This document shows, in pieces, positions 22,070-31,274 of a DNA stretch of 64,000 nt. The notes beneath the pieces are model-generated. The model was not told the origin of the DNA, made no database searches, and saw only the letters and a list, made by a program, of their open reading frames with translations. The translations under genes were made by a program, and so were the position numbers. Within the stretch, counting starts at the first letter, position 1. Each line of letters starts with the position of its first letter. Source of the stretch: Lachnospiraceae bacterium XBB2008. Lineage in GTDB: Bacteria; Bacillota; Clostridia; Lachnospirales; Lachnospiraceae. The DNA lies in assembly GCA_900102235.1 (NCBI GenBank), contig FMVL01000005.1:248001-312000 (forward strand). The letters run 5' to 3'.

Positions 22070-25000
22070 TTACATAACCTCTTTCCACGAAGAAATAATT
22101 GAAGCGCAGCTGTCGGGATCTATATTCCCGACAGCTTCTTTTAGTTTCAGGGCATATTCCGCCTGATCGTCGGGATAACTGTATTGATCCAGTTCCGCAG
22201 CCACTTCTTCCATCGCATCCAGATCCAGATCCTCTGCAGCCGACAGCAGTCTTGCGAATATTCCGGACAGAGTCATCGGATCGATAAGAGGAAGATCGGC
22301 GGCAGGTGCTTTTTCAATAAACAGCGGGTCGAGCAGAGGCTTGTAGGACAGATATCTGTCAAGCATGGTCTCGTGATGTGCTTCGATGAAAGCTGTATCC
22401 TGTTCTTTGCTTGCATTTTCGAGTGCTGCAGCCATATCGGAAAGCTCGGTCGCTCCGATCTGGCGTGATGAACTCTTTAAGGCGTGGACTTCTATGGTGT
22501 ATGACGGCCAGTCCTTTGCCTCATAAGTGCTCTTTATAGCCGAGGCTTTTGCAGTCATCACGCGGTGGTATTCTTTCAGTATGTTCCAGAATACCTTTCT
22601 GCTGCCGATCATCGAAATGGCGGACTCTGTATCCAGATCACCGATCAGAGGTATATTATCGGGACCTGTCACGGCAGCTTCCTTATGATGCACTTCGGCG
22701 ATCTCTTCATCGGTCAGATACCGGATCTTCTCGGGAGGAAGCCAATCGCGGACCTTCTCGAGCAGATTTCTGACCTCTATGGGCTTGGCGATGAAGTCGT
22801 TAAGCCCGGCTTCGAGGAATTTGATCCTTGCATCTCCTATGGCATTGGCGGTAAGTGCGATGATAGGGATATCCTCGTATTCACGGTATCTTTCGCGGAT
22901 GATATGAGTTGCCTCAACACCATCCATTTCGGGCATCATGTGATCCATCAGGATCATGTCGAAGTGGTTGGTGCGTAACATTTCGATGGCTTCTTTACCG
23001 CTTTCCGCGGTCATCACTTTCATCTTCAGCGGTTCGAGCAGACCTTCGGCAACCGTCAGATTTACCGCATTGTCATCAACTATGAGTACGGATGCATCCG
23101 GTGCGATATATTCGCTCTTATCATCGCTTCTTGAGATATCAAAGAGGATCTTTTCATGGTTGTATACCATGGAGACGTTCATGACCGAGAGGGGCTTCTT
23201 TATCTGGACCATATTGGGAAGATTGATATCGCTTCGCTCGTTGAAGTCGGTAACCAGCACGACTATGATTTCGGGAGTGCTCTCGAGAAATTGCATCCTG
23301 TCCGGAGTAAGCTGCGAAGCATCGGTAAACAGGAAGATCTCATCTCCGGGATACTGATACTGTATTTCGCGGATCCTGGGTCCGAGGTCGACATCAACGG
23401 GGAGAGTGAGTGTGCTGACGCCCAGCCTGATGGAGTCTCTCTTAAGACCTTCACGGACCGTCTCATCACTCAGAAGTGAAAGAGCTACGCATTTATCGGG
23501 CTTCTCGGCCGCCATTGAGGGAGTCCGGTCCACTACGGTCTGAGGTATGCTGAATGTGAAAACGGACCCCTCTCCGGGTGTACTTTCCACATCCAGTGTT
23601 CCGTTCATCAGACTGATAAGACGCTGTGAGATCGCAAGCCCCAGGCCCGTACCGTCGGCGGAGCGGTTTCTCTTGCTGTCTGCCTGTGAGAAGGATTCAA
23701 AGATCTTTTTAAGGTCTTCTTCTTTGATACCGATCCCCGTATCTTCGACGCTGATGGTCAGCATTATCGTGTTTTCTTCTATGTATTTATAGCGTACGCG
23801 TATGGATACACGGCCTTTTTCGGTGAATTTGACGGCGTTGTTTGCCAGATTGATCAGGATCTGGCGTATACGGATGCTGTCACCCCGAAGACCTGCCGGA
23901 AGATCGGGAGGAAGATCCAGATCCATATGGATATCCTTGCTTCCTATCCTCATCATGATGATATTGGATACATCATTAAACATGGATGTAGGTACATAAT
24001 CTCCTGAGAGGATCTCGAGTTCGCCCGATTCGATCTTGGAAAAATCCAGGATATCATTGATGATCGCTATCAGTATCCTGCCCGAAGCCTTGATCTGTCC
24101 CAGATAGTTGCGGGCGGGATCGGACATTTCCTCGCGCTGTGCCATCTCGGCCATGCCGATAACGGCATTCATCGGTGTACGGATCTCGTGGCTCATATTA
24201 GCCAGGAAGTCCGTCTTCATGCGGGCGGCTCTTTCCAGTTCATCCTGGTGGTTTTCTATTTCTTCTATCATATTGGCGGTCTCTTCCGCCAGAGAACCGA
24301 TCTCATCTTTACCGAAGGAATAGTTTCTTAAGTCGCTCACCGTGTTTTCGTCGCGCGAAGAGGCATACCGCTCTATCTTCTCCGCAAGGTAATGCAGCTT
24401 GGAGATGTATTTTACGTTTACCATGAACAGCAGGATAAGTATGGCGAAGAAAAAGACCTCGGCGATCCTGATACCCAGCTGGACCGAGCTGGAAAGGATC
24501 TCACGGTTTACGCGGCTTACGGCGACTTCGGCGACCACCAGACCGACCTTCTGACCGTTGATGATCAGCGGCCTGTAATGAGAATAGGTATTCCCCCATG
24601 CATTATCCCACTCGTATACCTCGTCGTAGACCTGACCGGTGCTCCAGGTTTTCCAGATCAGTTGATGTGTTTCGGGGGGATTGTGGTATTCATCGGCCAT
24701 ATACAGATACCCCGGATGTTCTTTATCCTCGGTCCGCTCACCGTCTATCTGATATACCACGTCGTAACTGTCTTCCTTCATGGTCAGGAAATATGTATAG
24801 GGAAGATCGAACGACTTCCGGGCCTGTTCGAATGTGGTGAGCCAGTATTCATGGCGATAGGTATAGTAGAGAAGCTGCAGATCGTAAGGAAGATCGGAAA
24901 CGGAGATATCCGTAAACAGAGTCTGATCCGGATATGCGTGTGTATATGCATCCGTAAACTTGGTCCTGGCGTCCTCATATCCGTCAAAGTCGATCGGAAT

Positions 25001-25237
25001 ACGGAAGTCTTCGTAATGCTCCTGATAGAATTTCGTGTAATGCAGGAAATCATCTCCGTCTTCAAGGATGAGATTGGTAAGATAATCGTCGACCTGTTGT
25101 ATCGTATCCCAGCAGAGCTCGCGATATGTCCGCATCTGAACGAAGTATGTTATAACACTTGTAGCGATGGTCGTGACCAGCGCAAACAGGATAAAGATGA
25201 TGGCAAAATGAGTGAGTAACCCACTGCGTTTTTTCAT
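22070..25237 (-). CDS. Hybrid sensor histidine kinase/response regulator with HPt domain
   Basis: 1055 residues. Membrane helices at 10-33 and 256-275 flank a ~220-residue extracellular sensor domain. A HAMP-like/coiled region (276-340) leads to the phosphoacceptor helix (H350 in S-H-E-I-R-T-P), an ATPase domain (D-T-G-I-G-I near 500, G-T-G-L-G-L near 530), a degenerate receiver-like segment (~580-705), a full receiver (phosphoacceptor D765 in L-M-D-H-M-M-P) and a C-terminal HPt domain (H918 in V-H-A-L-K-S-S-S). This is a BarA/ArcB-like multistep phosphorelay; the final acceptor could be the stand-alone receiver at 20537-21340 or a regulator elsewhere. Start 25237 is chosen because GGGGG precedes it and the membrane helix follows at once; the frame stays open 25 codons further upstream. 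Confidence 0.92.
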   Translation of the reverse strand: MKKRSGLLTHFAIIFILFALVTTIATSVITYFVQMRTYRELCWDTIQQVDDYLTNLILEDGDDFLHYTKFYQEHYEDFRIPIDFDGYEDARTKFTDAYTHAYPDQTLFTDISVSDLPYDLQLLYYTYRHEYWLTTFEQARKSFDLPYTYFLTMKEDSYDVVYQIDGERTEDKEHPGYLYMADEYHNPPETHQLIWKTWSTGQVYDEVYEWDNAWGNTYSHYRPLIINGQKVGLVVAEVAVSRVNREILSSSVQLGIRIAEVFFFAILILLFMVNVKYISKLHYLAEKIERYASSRDENTVSDLRNYSFGKDEIGSLAEETANMIEEIENHQDELERAARMKTDFLANMSHEIRTPMNAVIGMAEMAQREEMSDPARNYLGQIKASGRILIAIINDILDFSKIESGELEILSGDYVPTSMFNDVSNIIMMRIGSKDIHMDLDLPPDLPAGLRGDSIRIRQILINLANNAVKFTEKGRVSIRVRYKYIEENTIMLTISVEDTGIGIKEEDLKKIFESFSQADSKRNRSADGTGLGLAISQRLISLMNGTLDVESTPGEGSVFTFSIPQTVVDRTPSMAAEKPDKCVALSLLSDETVREGLKRDSIRLGVSTLTLPVDVDLGPRIREIQYQYPGDEIFLFTDASQLTPDRMQFLESTPEIIVVLVTDFNERSDINLPNMVQIKKPLSVMNVSMVYNHEKILFDISRSDDKSEYIAPDASVLIVDDNAVNLTVAEGLLEPLKMKVMTAESGKEAIEMLRTNHFDMILMDHMMPEMDGVEATHIIRERYREYEDIPIIALTANAIGDARIKFLEAGLNDFIAKPIEVRNLLEKVRDWLPPEKIRYLTDEEIAEVHHKEAAVTGPDNIPLIGDLDTESAISMIGSRKVFWNILKEYHRVMTAKASAIKSTYEAKDWPSYTIEVHALKSSSRQIGATELSDMAAALENASKEQDTAFIEAHHETMLDRYLSYKPLLDPLFIEKAPAADLPLIDPMTLSGIFARLLSAAEDLDLDAMEEVAAELDQYSYPDDQAEYALKLKEAVGNIDPDSCASIISSWKEVM

Positions 25238-25405
25238 ATAACCCCCAGGAAAGAACGATTTATGGATGCAATCGGTATATGCATGGAAATACACGGATGA
25301 ATTTCCATACACAGTTTACCATAAAATAACGATTGTGACACTTGTGATAACACATCTCTCATATGTACCGTCGATTTGCATATATCAGGCTTTTGGTTTA
25401 TGATT

Positions 25406-25431
25406 AAAAACGATTTCGTACATCGTTTTTT
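25406..25431 (+). promoter_or_regulatory. Terminator-like hairpin in the leader of the Mrp operon
   Basis: A nine-base-pair AT-rich stem (25406-25414 with 25422-25430) and a T-run overlapping its right arm, only ~40 bases before mrpE. It could attenuate transcription into the antiporter operon or end a short leader transcript. No riboswitch class was recognised. Confidence 0.4.
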
Positions 25432-25471
25432 CTTAATTATATTAGTAAGCAAACAACTTTGTTTAAATAGT

Positions 25472-25936
25472 ATGTATATCATCTTTGTATTATTCTGGAT
25501 CCTGTTAAACGGACGGTTCACGGTTGAGATCCTGATCTTCGGATTGGTGATATCAGCTGTGGTATATGGCTTTATGTGCAGATTCATGGGGTATTCTCCC
25601 CGAAAGGATCTGTGTCTCTTAAAGTCGGCGGGACTTATCCTCTGGTATGTGGCAGTCCTGTTAAAAGAGATAGTTCAGGCCAATTTCCAGGTCCTGAGGT
25701 TCGTTTATTCACCCAAATACATCCCGGAACCCACCATAAGTTATTTCAAGGTCGACTTAAAGAGCGGCTTTGCCAAGGTATTGTTTGCCAATTCGATCAC
25801 GCTGACGCCCGGAACGATCACGGTCTCCGTGCATGATGATGAGTTCTGCGTGCACGCTCTGGATATCTCTCTGGTCGAGGGGATCGAAGAAGGCGGTTTC
25901 GTGCGTATATTGAGGAAAATGGAGGCCATGTGGTAA
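25472..25936 (+). CDS. mrpE: Mrp-type Na+/H+ antiporter subunit E
   Basis: 154 residues with two or three N-terminal membrane helices and a soluble C-terminal part. N-S-I-T-L-T-P-G-T-I-T-V near 110 and H-A-L-D are the MrpE/MnhE signature. MrpE is an accessory membrane subunit needed to assemble the hetero-oligomeric cation/proton antiporter. The start is uncertain: ATG 25472 gives the normal family N-terminus (F-V-L-F-W-I-L-L-N-G) but has no Shine-Dalgarno, and the frame is open upstream to 25376. The stop is directly followed by the mrpF start. First gene of the cluster, unlike the usual A-B-C-D-E-F-G order. Confidence 0.88.
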   Translation: MYIIFVLFWILLNGRFTVEILIFGLVISAVVYGFMCRFMGYSPRKDLCLLKSAGLILWYVAVLLKEIVQANFQVLRFVYSPKYIPEPTISYFKVDLKSGFAKVLFANSITLTPGTITVSVHDDEFCVHALDISLVEGIEEGGFVRILRKMEAMW

Positions 25937-26347
25937 ATGGAACTGTTTAAGGTGTTCCTGCTCTGGGGAATGATAATAATATCGATCCTTATCATAGCCG
26001 CCATCATCCGCTCGGCGATCGGTCCCTCCATGACCGACCGTGTCATTGCGGTCAATATGATAGGAACCATGACCATCGCGCTGATAGCCATGCTCGCGAT
26101 ATACATGGCCGAGGATTATCTGGTCGACGTGTGTCTGATATATGCGATGATCAGTTTTCTGGCCGTCGTGATACTGACCAAGGTCTATACCGGGATCTAT
26201 CTCCAGAAAAAGAAGATGAAAGCGGGGCCCGAAGCCATAGCCGATAATCTTGCGATCCAGCCCGAACTCAGAACCTGCGGGCATTCCGAGGAGCGTACGA
26301 TGCCTTCCGAGACATCAAGCGACAGCGAAACGGAGGAATCGTCATGA
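25937..26347 (+). CDS. mrpF: Mrp-type antiporter subunit F with C-terminal extension
   Basis: 136 residues. Three membrane helices (about 10-28, 35-55 and 62-82) with the family motif G-P-S-M-T-D-R-V-I-A-V-N make the ~90-residue MrpF core. A further ~45 residues, ending in a Ser/Glu-rich tail, are extra and face the cytoplasm. It begins immediately after the mrpE stop and overlaps mrpG by four bases. Confidence 0.88.
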   Translation: MELFKVFLLWGMIIISILIIAAIIRSAIGPSMTDRVIAVNMIGTMTIALIAMLAIYMAEDYLVDVCLIYAMISFLAVVILTKVYTGIYLQKKKMKAGPEAIADNLAIQPELRTCGHSEERTMPSETSSDSETEESS

Positions 26348-26673
26348 TAATGCCGAGACTTATATTGAGCATAGTTCTTCTTATAGCGGGCCTTTTTATC
26401 TTTATCTCCGCAACCATCGGGGTTAACAGATTTAAGAAGCCTCTTAACCGTATGCATGCTGCAGCCATGGGCGATACTCTCGGCCTGTTTCTGATACTCC
26501 TGTCTCTCGTGGTATGGAGAGGCTTTACATTTGTTTCATTAAAAATGGCCGTTGTTCTGTTCTTCTTCTGGCTTGCGAGCCCTGTTTCGGGGCATATCAT
26601 AGCCCAGATGGAAGCAACCACCAACGAAGAACTCGGTGAGATCGAGGTGATCAAAGATGATGAAACTGTTTGA
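26344..26673 (+). CDS. mrpG: Mrp-type antiporter subunit G
   Basis: 109 residues with three membrane helices. T-I-G-V-N-R-F-K-K-P-L-N-R-M-H-A-A-x-x-G-D-T-L-G is the MnhG/MrpG signature, and S-P-V-S-G-H near 80 is also typical. The ATG overlaps the mrpF stop (ATGA), and the end overlaps the next gene by 17 bases, so translation is coupled throughout. Confidence 0.9.
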   Translation: MIMPRLILSIVLLIAGLFIFISATIGVNRFKKPLNRMHAAAMGDTLGLFLILLSLVVWRGFTFVSLKMAVVLFFFWLASPVSGHIIAQMEATTNEELGEIEVIKDDETV

Positions 26674-26920
26674 GGTCTTTTTACTCATAGGTCTTATCAT
26701 ATGCGCGCTGTCGGTTACCTTTACCAAAAGGATGCTGACCGCGATAGTGATCTACATGTCATACAGCCTGATCATGTGTGTCATCTGGGTCATACTGCAA
26801 TCGCCGGATCTGGCGATAACAGAGGCTGCGGTAGGTGCCGGAGTCACGAGTATTCTGTTTTTTGTGACGCTTAAGAAGATAGACGGTTTCGAGGAAAGAT
26901 CGGATCATGAGCAGGATTAA
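26657..26920 (+). CDS. DUF4040/MbhD-like antiporter subunit (part of a split MrpA)
   Basis: 87 residues with three membrane helices and the core S-P-D-L-A-I-T-E-A-A-V-G-A-G, which is the MbhD/DUF4040 signature. In Bacillus-type Mrp systems this segment is found within the C-terminal part of the large MrpA subunit; in Mbh hydrogenases and here it is a separate polypeptide. The conserved Glu in T-E-A is a proposed proton/Na+ path residue. Two adjacent ATG codons (26657 and 26660) are possible starts. Confidence 0.85.
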   Translation: MMKLFEVFLLIGLIICALSVTFTKRMLTAIVIYMSYSLIMCVIWVILQSPDLAITEAAVGAGVTSILFFVTLKKIDGFEERSDHEQD

Positions 26921-27875
26921 GGATAATTACGAAAACAGCCGTGCCGGAAAATTCGAGGCCTGGTATAAGGACGGTTACGATCCCATGGATGAGCGCATGG
27001 ATATTCATGCGGTCACGGAAGAAGATGCGTCCGATCCGGCCGAAAGCGTAAGGAACGAGGTTTATATCAGTGATTCCGTATATGATCGTTCGGCCAACAA
27101 AGCCCTTCGTATATCGGGATATATATACAGAGTGCTTTCCGTACTACTGTGCATATTCATGATAGGTACACTGATCTGGATGGTGCAGTATCTTCCGCCT
27201 TTCGGTCAGTACGATAATCCCGTGAACAACGAAGTCAGCGCAAGATATATCGGAAGCGGGATCCAGGAGACCGGCGCGATAAACTACGTAACCGGCATGA
27301 TCCTGGATTACAGGGCGTTCGATACTTTCGGTGAATCCTGTGTATTGTTCATCGCCACGATCTGCGTGCAGATCTTACTGCGTCTGGATCCCGAGGAGAC
27401 CGATCCGGCGATCGTAAAACGCCGTAACGAAGCCGAGACGGACAGGCTTTTCGAGCCGAAGAACGATATCATACTTCAGAAAGTCAGCGTGATCCTGGTC
27501 CCCATTCTTTTCATTTTCGGGACATACATCATATTAAACGGCCATCTTTCACCCGGCGGGGGCTTCTCCGGAGGTGCGGTGATGGGCGCCGGCATGATCC
27601 TTTATCTGTGCGCTTTCGGATATAAGAAGACCGAGAGATTCTTCACGATCAAAACCTTCAGGGTCATCTCCCTCGCGGCGCTGATCACATACTGTCTGGC
27701 CAAGAGTTATTCATTCTTTACCGGAGCCAATCATTTAGAGAGCCATATACCGCTCGGAACTCCCGGAGCGATCCTTTCTTCCGGTCTCATACTTGTTTTA
27801 AACATCTGCGTGGGTTCCGTAGTAGCCTGCACGATGTATGCTTTTTACACATTATTCAGAAAGGGGAACTTCTGA
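26907..27875 (+). CDS. mrpB: Fused MbhE-like and MrpB antiporter subunit
   Basis: 322 residues. A charged cytoplasmic N-terminus (about 1-65) is followed by a helix and the segment P-P-F-G-Q-Y-D-N-P-V-N...Y-I...E-T-G-A-I-N-Y-V-T-x-M-I-L-D-Y-R-A-F-D-T, the MbhE region that normally ends MrpA. From about 185 on is a typical MnhB/MrpB domain: P-I-L-F-I-F-G-T-Y-I-I-L-N-G-H-L-S-P-G-G-G-F-S-G-G-A-V. So the last part of MrpA is fused to MrpB instead of to the NuoL-like core. The stop overlaps the mrpC start by one base. Confidence 0.85.
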   Translation: MSRIKDNYENSRAGKFEAWYKDGYDPMDERMDIHAVTEEDASDPAESVRNEVYISDSVYDRSANKALRISGYIYRVLSVLLCIFMIGTLIWMVQYLPPFGQYDNPVNNEVSARYIGSGIQETGAINYVTGMILDYRAFDTFGESCVLFIATICVQILLRLDPEETDPAIVKRRNEAETDRLFEPKNDIILQKVSVILVPILFIFGTYIILNGHLSPGGGFSGGAVMGAGMILYLCAFGYKKTERFFTIKTFRVISLAALITYCLAKSYSFFTGANHLESHIPLGTPGAILSSGLILVLNICVGSVVACTMYAFYTLFRKGNF

Positions 27876-28261
27876 TGCTGGATATCGGTGTTTTGTTCAA
27901 TTCACATCTCGAAGAGACTACGGCGATGATCCTTTTCGGTATCGGATTCTCTCTTCTGCTCTTGAACCGGAATCTGATCAAAAAGATCATGGGGCTGAAC
28001 ATCATGGATACGGCGATATACCTTTTTCTTACCGCAAAAGGCTATATCTACGGTCGTATGGTACCCATCCTCACTGACGGGATAACGGATCCCAATGCTT
28101 ACACGAATCCCATCCCGGACGGACTGGTCCTGACCGGTATAGTGGTATCCGTCAGCGTATCCGCTCTGCTCCTTTCCCTGACGATCAGACTGTACGGAAG
28201 ATATCATACGCTTGATCTGGACAAGATAATCACGGAATGGAGAAAGGAGGAGGACGCCTGA
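27875..28261 (+). CDS. mrpC: Mrp-type antiporter subunit C (NuoK-like)
   Basis: 128 residues with three membrane helices. The G-L-N-I-M-D-T-A-I-Y-L-F segment and the late D-P-N-A-Y-T-N-P-I-P-D-G-L-V-L-T-G-I-V-V motif identify MrpC, homologous to NuoK of complex I. It forms part of the lateral ion channel next to the pump subunits. It overlaps both neighbours by one base, so the block is translated as a unit. Confidence 0.92.
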   Translation: MLDIGVLFNSHLEETTAMILFGIGFSLLLLNRNLIKKIMGLNIMDTAIYLFLTAKGYIYGRMVPILTDGITDPNAYTNPIPDGLVLTGIVVSVSVSALLLSLTIRLYGRYHTLDLDKIITEWRKEEDA

Positions 28262-29772
28262 TGGACTTCCTTCGAAACCTCCCGTTCTTTTGCATAATGC
28301 TCGCAATGTTCACCGGCATAGTCTCATCTGCAGTAAACGGACGGATCGCCCGCAGACTGTGCCTTTTCATGGTCACCGCGGTCCTTGTCATGTCCGCGCT
28401 TACCCTGTATTACGTTGACGGGTTGGGTGAGAGCATCACCTACATGATGGGCCACTTCCCCGCGCCCTGGGGAAACGAGATCCGCTTCGGTTCCCTCGAA
28501 GCTTTCCTTGCGCTTTACTTTTCCGTGATAATGCTTCTGTCGGTGCTCGGAGGATGGAGTCACGCCGCAGCCGATATAGAAGTCGGAAAAGAGAATCTCT
28601 TCTATGTCCTGATAGATCTGATGATGGCTTCCCTGCTCGCGATGATCTACACGAACGACCTTTTTACGGGATATGTATTCGTCGAGATCAACACCATCGC
28701 CGCGTGCGGAATGATCATGATCAGGCAGAACGGCCACGGTATCGTGGCTGCGATCCGATATATGGTAATGAGCCTTATCGGTTCCGGTCTTTTCCTTATA
28801 GGTATCAGCCTGCTCTATGATGTGACGGGACATCTGCTCATGGTTTCGGCGCACACTGCCGTGGAGGGAGTCGTGGCTGACGGGAAATATGTCACGCCGC
28901 TTCTGGTCATCATAGCTCTCATATCCGTCGGAATGGCCATCAAGAGCGGACTCTATCCCTTCCATTCCTGGATCCCCGAGACATACGGATATGCGACTCC
29001 GACTGCGAGCGCGATCCTGTCGAGTCTGGTCTCAAAAGGATATATCATACTTCTTATCAAGATCTTTTACCGCGTGATCGGCTTTGATATCGTGGTTTCG
29101 AGCCATGTGCTCAATGCCCTGTTTGCTTTCGGCGTGATCGCGATGATCATGGGATCGGTGCATGCTATCCTGCAGACCGACTGCCGCAAGATGATCGCCT
29201 ATTCGTCCGTGGCTCAGATCGGATATATATATATGGGCATCGGTCTGGGAACCAAAGCGGGCATGATCGCCGCAGTTTTCCACCTGCTCACGCATGCGGC
29301 CACGAAGTCTCTGCTGTTCATAAGTGCGGTCGGACTTTACGAGGTTTCGGACGGAAGGACGGATTATCTGGGCCTTCGTAATGCCGGCTACCGCAATCGT
29401 ATCGCCGGTCTTGCTTTCTCCGTGGGAGCCCTCAGTATGGTCGGATTCCCGATGCTTTCGGGATTCATCTCCAAGTATCTGTTTGCCACGGCTGCGCTGG
29501 AGAGACCGCATAAGATGATCATCACGCTCATAGCCCTGATCATATCGACGATACTTAATGCGATCTACTTCCTTCGCCAGGTGGTCACCATATATTCGGG
29601 AAGACCCGGAGAAGCCGTAAGTACCGCAAGGTTTATCAGAGAGGCCATAGCGGAATCGACTGTAAGCAACCGTTTCGCTTCTCTTGCACTTATTTTGCTC
29701 AATCTTTTCCTCGGGCTGTTCTCCGAGGTCGTGATAGCACTGATCTCACGCGGTCTGGATATGTTCGCGTGA
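28261..29772 (+). CDS. mrpD: Antiporter-like pump subunit 1 (MrpD/NuoN-type)
   Basis: 503 residues, about 14 membrane helices, proton-translocating oxidoreductase (Proton_antipo_M) family. The key charged residues of a working pump are present: Glu in F-V-E-I-N (TM5), Lys in A-I-K-S-G-L-Y-P-F-H-S-W-I-P-E (TM7), Lys in L-V-S-K-G-Y (TM8) and Lys in G-F-I-S-K-Y (TM12). The start is taken as ATG 28261 with AAAGGAGG at 28243-28250; it overlaps the mrpC stop by one base. Confidence 0.9.
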   Translation: MDFLRNLPFFCIMLAMFTGIVSSAVNGRIARRLCLFMVTAVLVMSALTLYYVDGLGESITYMMGHFPAPWGNEIRFGSLEAFLALYFSVIMLLSVLGGWSHAAADIEVGKENLFYVLIDLMMASLLAMIYTNDLFTGYVFVEINTIAACGMIMIRQNGHGIVAAIRYMVMSLIGSGLFLIGISLLYDVTGHLLMVSAHTAVEGVVADGKYVTPLLVIIALISVGMAIKSGLYPFHSWIPETYGYATPTASAILSSLVSKGYIILLIKIFYRVIGFDIVVSSHVLNALFAFGVIAMIMGSVHAILQTDCRKMIAYSSVAQIGYIYMGIGLGTKAGMIAAVFHLLTHAATKSLLFISAVGLYEVSDGRTDYLGLRNAGYRNRIAGLAFSVGALSMVGFPMLSGFISKYLFATAALERPHKMIITLIALIISTILNAIYFLRQVVTIYSGRPGEAVSTARFIREAIAESTVSNRFASLALILLNLFLGLFSEVVIALISRGLDMFA

Positions 29773-29787
29773 TGACGGGACAGATAT

Positions 29788-31266
29788 ATGAATGACGATA
29801 TTCAGCTTATAATTCCCATATTGCTGCCTGTGTTATGCGGTCTGCTGCTCTGCCTTTTCGGAAAGCGGCTACCCGCAAACAGATCAAGAGGCGTATGTAT
29901 CTTAGTGATGCTCGCCGCGGAAGCAGTGCTCACCATCCTGATCTTTTCCAGGGGAAAGTCCCTGTTTCTGTGGAAGCTTAACGACGAGATAGGCATATTC
30001 TTCAGGGTTGACGATCTTTCCCGGATCTTCGGGATCCTGGTCGTATGCGTATGGTTCCTGGTCGGAGTCTATGCATGCGAGTACATGAGACATGAGGAAA
30101 AGTACATATCCTTCTTCGGATTCTATCTCATGGCGGAGGGAATGCTGACCGCTATCGCCGTCGCCGGCAATATGATCACGTTCTATATGTTTTTTGAGAT
30201 GATGACTATCTTAACGTTCCCGCTCGTAATGCATGACAGGACACCTGCCGCGATCCGCGCCGGATTAAAGTACCTGTTCTATTCGGTAGCGGGTGCTCTG
30301 ATGACTCTTTTTGCGATATTCGAACTTAAGCCCTACGGGATGCTTGGAAACTTCATGCCCGGCGGGATCCTGGATATAGAAGCCCTGACCGGACACGAGA
30401 ACGTGCTTCTGATCTCCGCACTGCTCCTCATCATCGGTCTGGGTACCAAAGCAGGCATGTTCCCGATGCACGCATGGCTTCCCACGGCCCATCCCGAAGC
30501 TCCCGCTCCCGCAAGTGCGGTATTATCCGGTGTGATCACCAAGAGCGGCGTGATAGGCATCATAAGAGGGATCTACTACGCGATCGGACCGAGGCTTATC
30601 GCCGGAACCTGGGTACAGAGAACGTGGCTGGTACTGTCTCTGCTCACGGTGCTCATGGGCTCAATGCTCGCCTACAGGGAGCCTGTTCTGAAAAAGAGAC
30701 TGGCATATTCCACCGTATCTCAGGTCTCGTATATGCTGTTCGGACTCGCAATCCTTAACTCGACGGCATTTACCGGTGCGGTGCTCCATATCGTATTCCA
30801 TTCACTGATCAAGACCACACTCTTCCTTGTGGCAGGTGCCGTGATCCATCAGACGGCGCATACGCGCGTTGATGAATTAAAGGCCATCGGCAAGGACATG
30901 CCGATCACGATCTGGTGCTACACGATAGTGTCGATCGCACTCATAGGAATCCCGCCTTTAAGCGGTTTCGTGAGCAAATGGTATCTGGCGACAGGGGCAC
31001 TCATGTCCGGTGTTGACCCCTATTCCTGGGCCGGCCCCGTGATACTTCTCATCAGTGCGCTTCTCACGGCCGGGTATCTGCTTCCGATAACGATACGGGG
31101 ATTCTTCCCCGGAAAAGAATATGATTACGATCTCCGGAGGAAAAAGGAGCCGGATCCCGTCATGTACGCGCCCATGATCATAATGGCTGCACTGACCGTG
31201 ATCCTCGGACTTTTCCCCGGGATCCTCTGCTCGGTGATAGAAAAGATAACCATGGTCGTATTTTGA
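29788..31266 (+). CDS. Antiporter-like pump subunit 2 (NuoM/MrpD-type)
   Basis: 492 residues, about 14 membrane helices. TM5 Glu (F-F-E-M-M-T), TM7 Lys (G-T-K-A-G-M-F-P-M-H-A-W-L-P), TM8 Lys (I-T-K-S-G-V) and TM12 Lys (G-F-V-S-K-W-Y) are all kept, so it should carry its own ion path. It is clearly related to the next two genes, most likely by duplication: A-H-P-E-A-P-A-P-A-S-A-V-L-S-G recurs in subunit 4. It lies 15 bases after subunit 1. Confidence 0.9.
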   Translation: MNDDIQLIIPILLPVLCGLLLCLFGKRLPANRSRGVCILVMLAAEAVLTILIFSRGKSLFLWKLNDEIGIFFRVDDLSRIFGILVVCVWFLVGVYACEYMRHEEKYISFFGFYLMAEGMLTAIAVAGNMITFYMFFEMMTILTFPLVMHDRTPAAIRAGLKYLFYSVAGALMTLFAIFELKPYGMLGNFMPGGILDIEALTGHENVLLISALLLIIGLGTKAGMFPMHAWLPTAHPEAPAPASAVLSGVITKSGVIGIIRGIYYAIGPRLIAGTWVQRTWLVLSLLTVLMGSMLAYREPVLKKRLAYSTVSQVSYMLFGLAILNSTAFTGAVLHIVFHSLIKTTLFLVAGAVIHQTAHTRVDELKAIGKDMPITIWCYTIVSIALIGIPPLSGFVSKWYLATGALMSGVDPYSWAGPVILLISALLTAGYLLPITIRGFFPGKEYDYDLRRKKEPDPVMYAPMIIMAALTVILGLFPGILCSVIEKITMVVF

Positions 31267-31274
31267 GGTAGAAC

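Noticed and set aside
24392-25219. 275-residue plus-strand frame
   Set aside because: Antisense to the sensor part of the hybrid histidine kinase, which is clearly the real gene.
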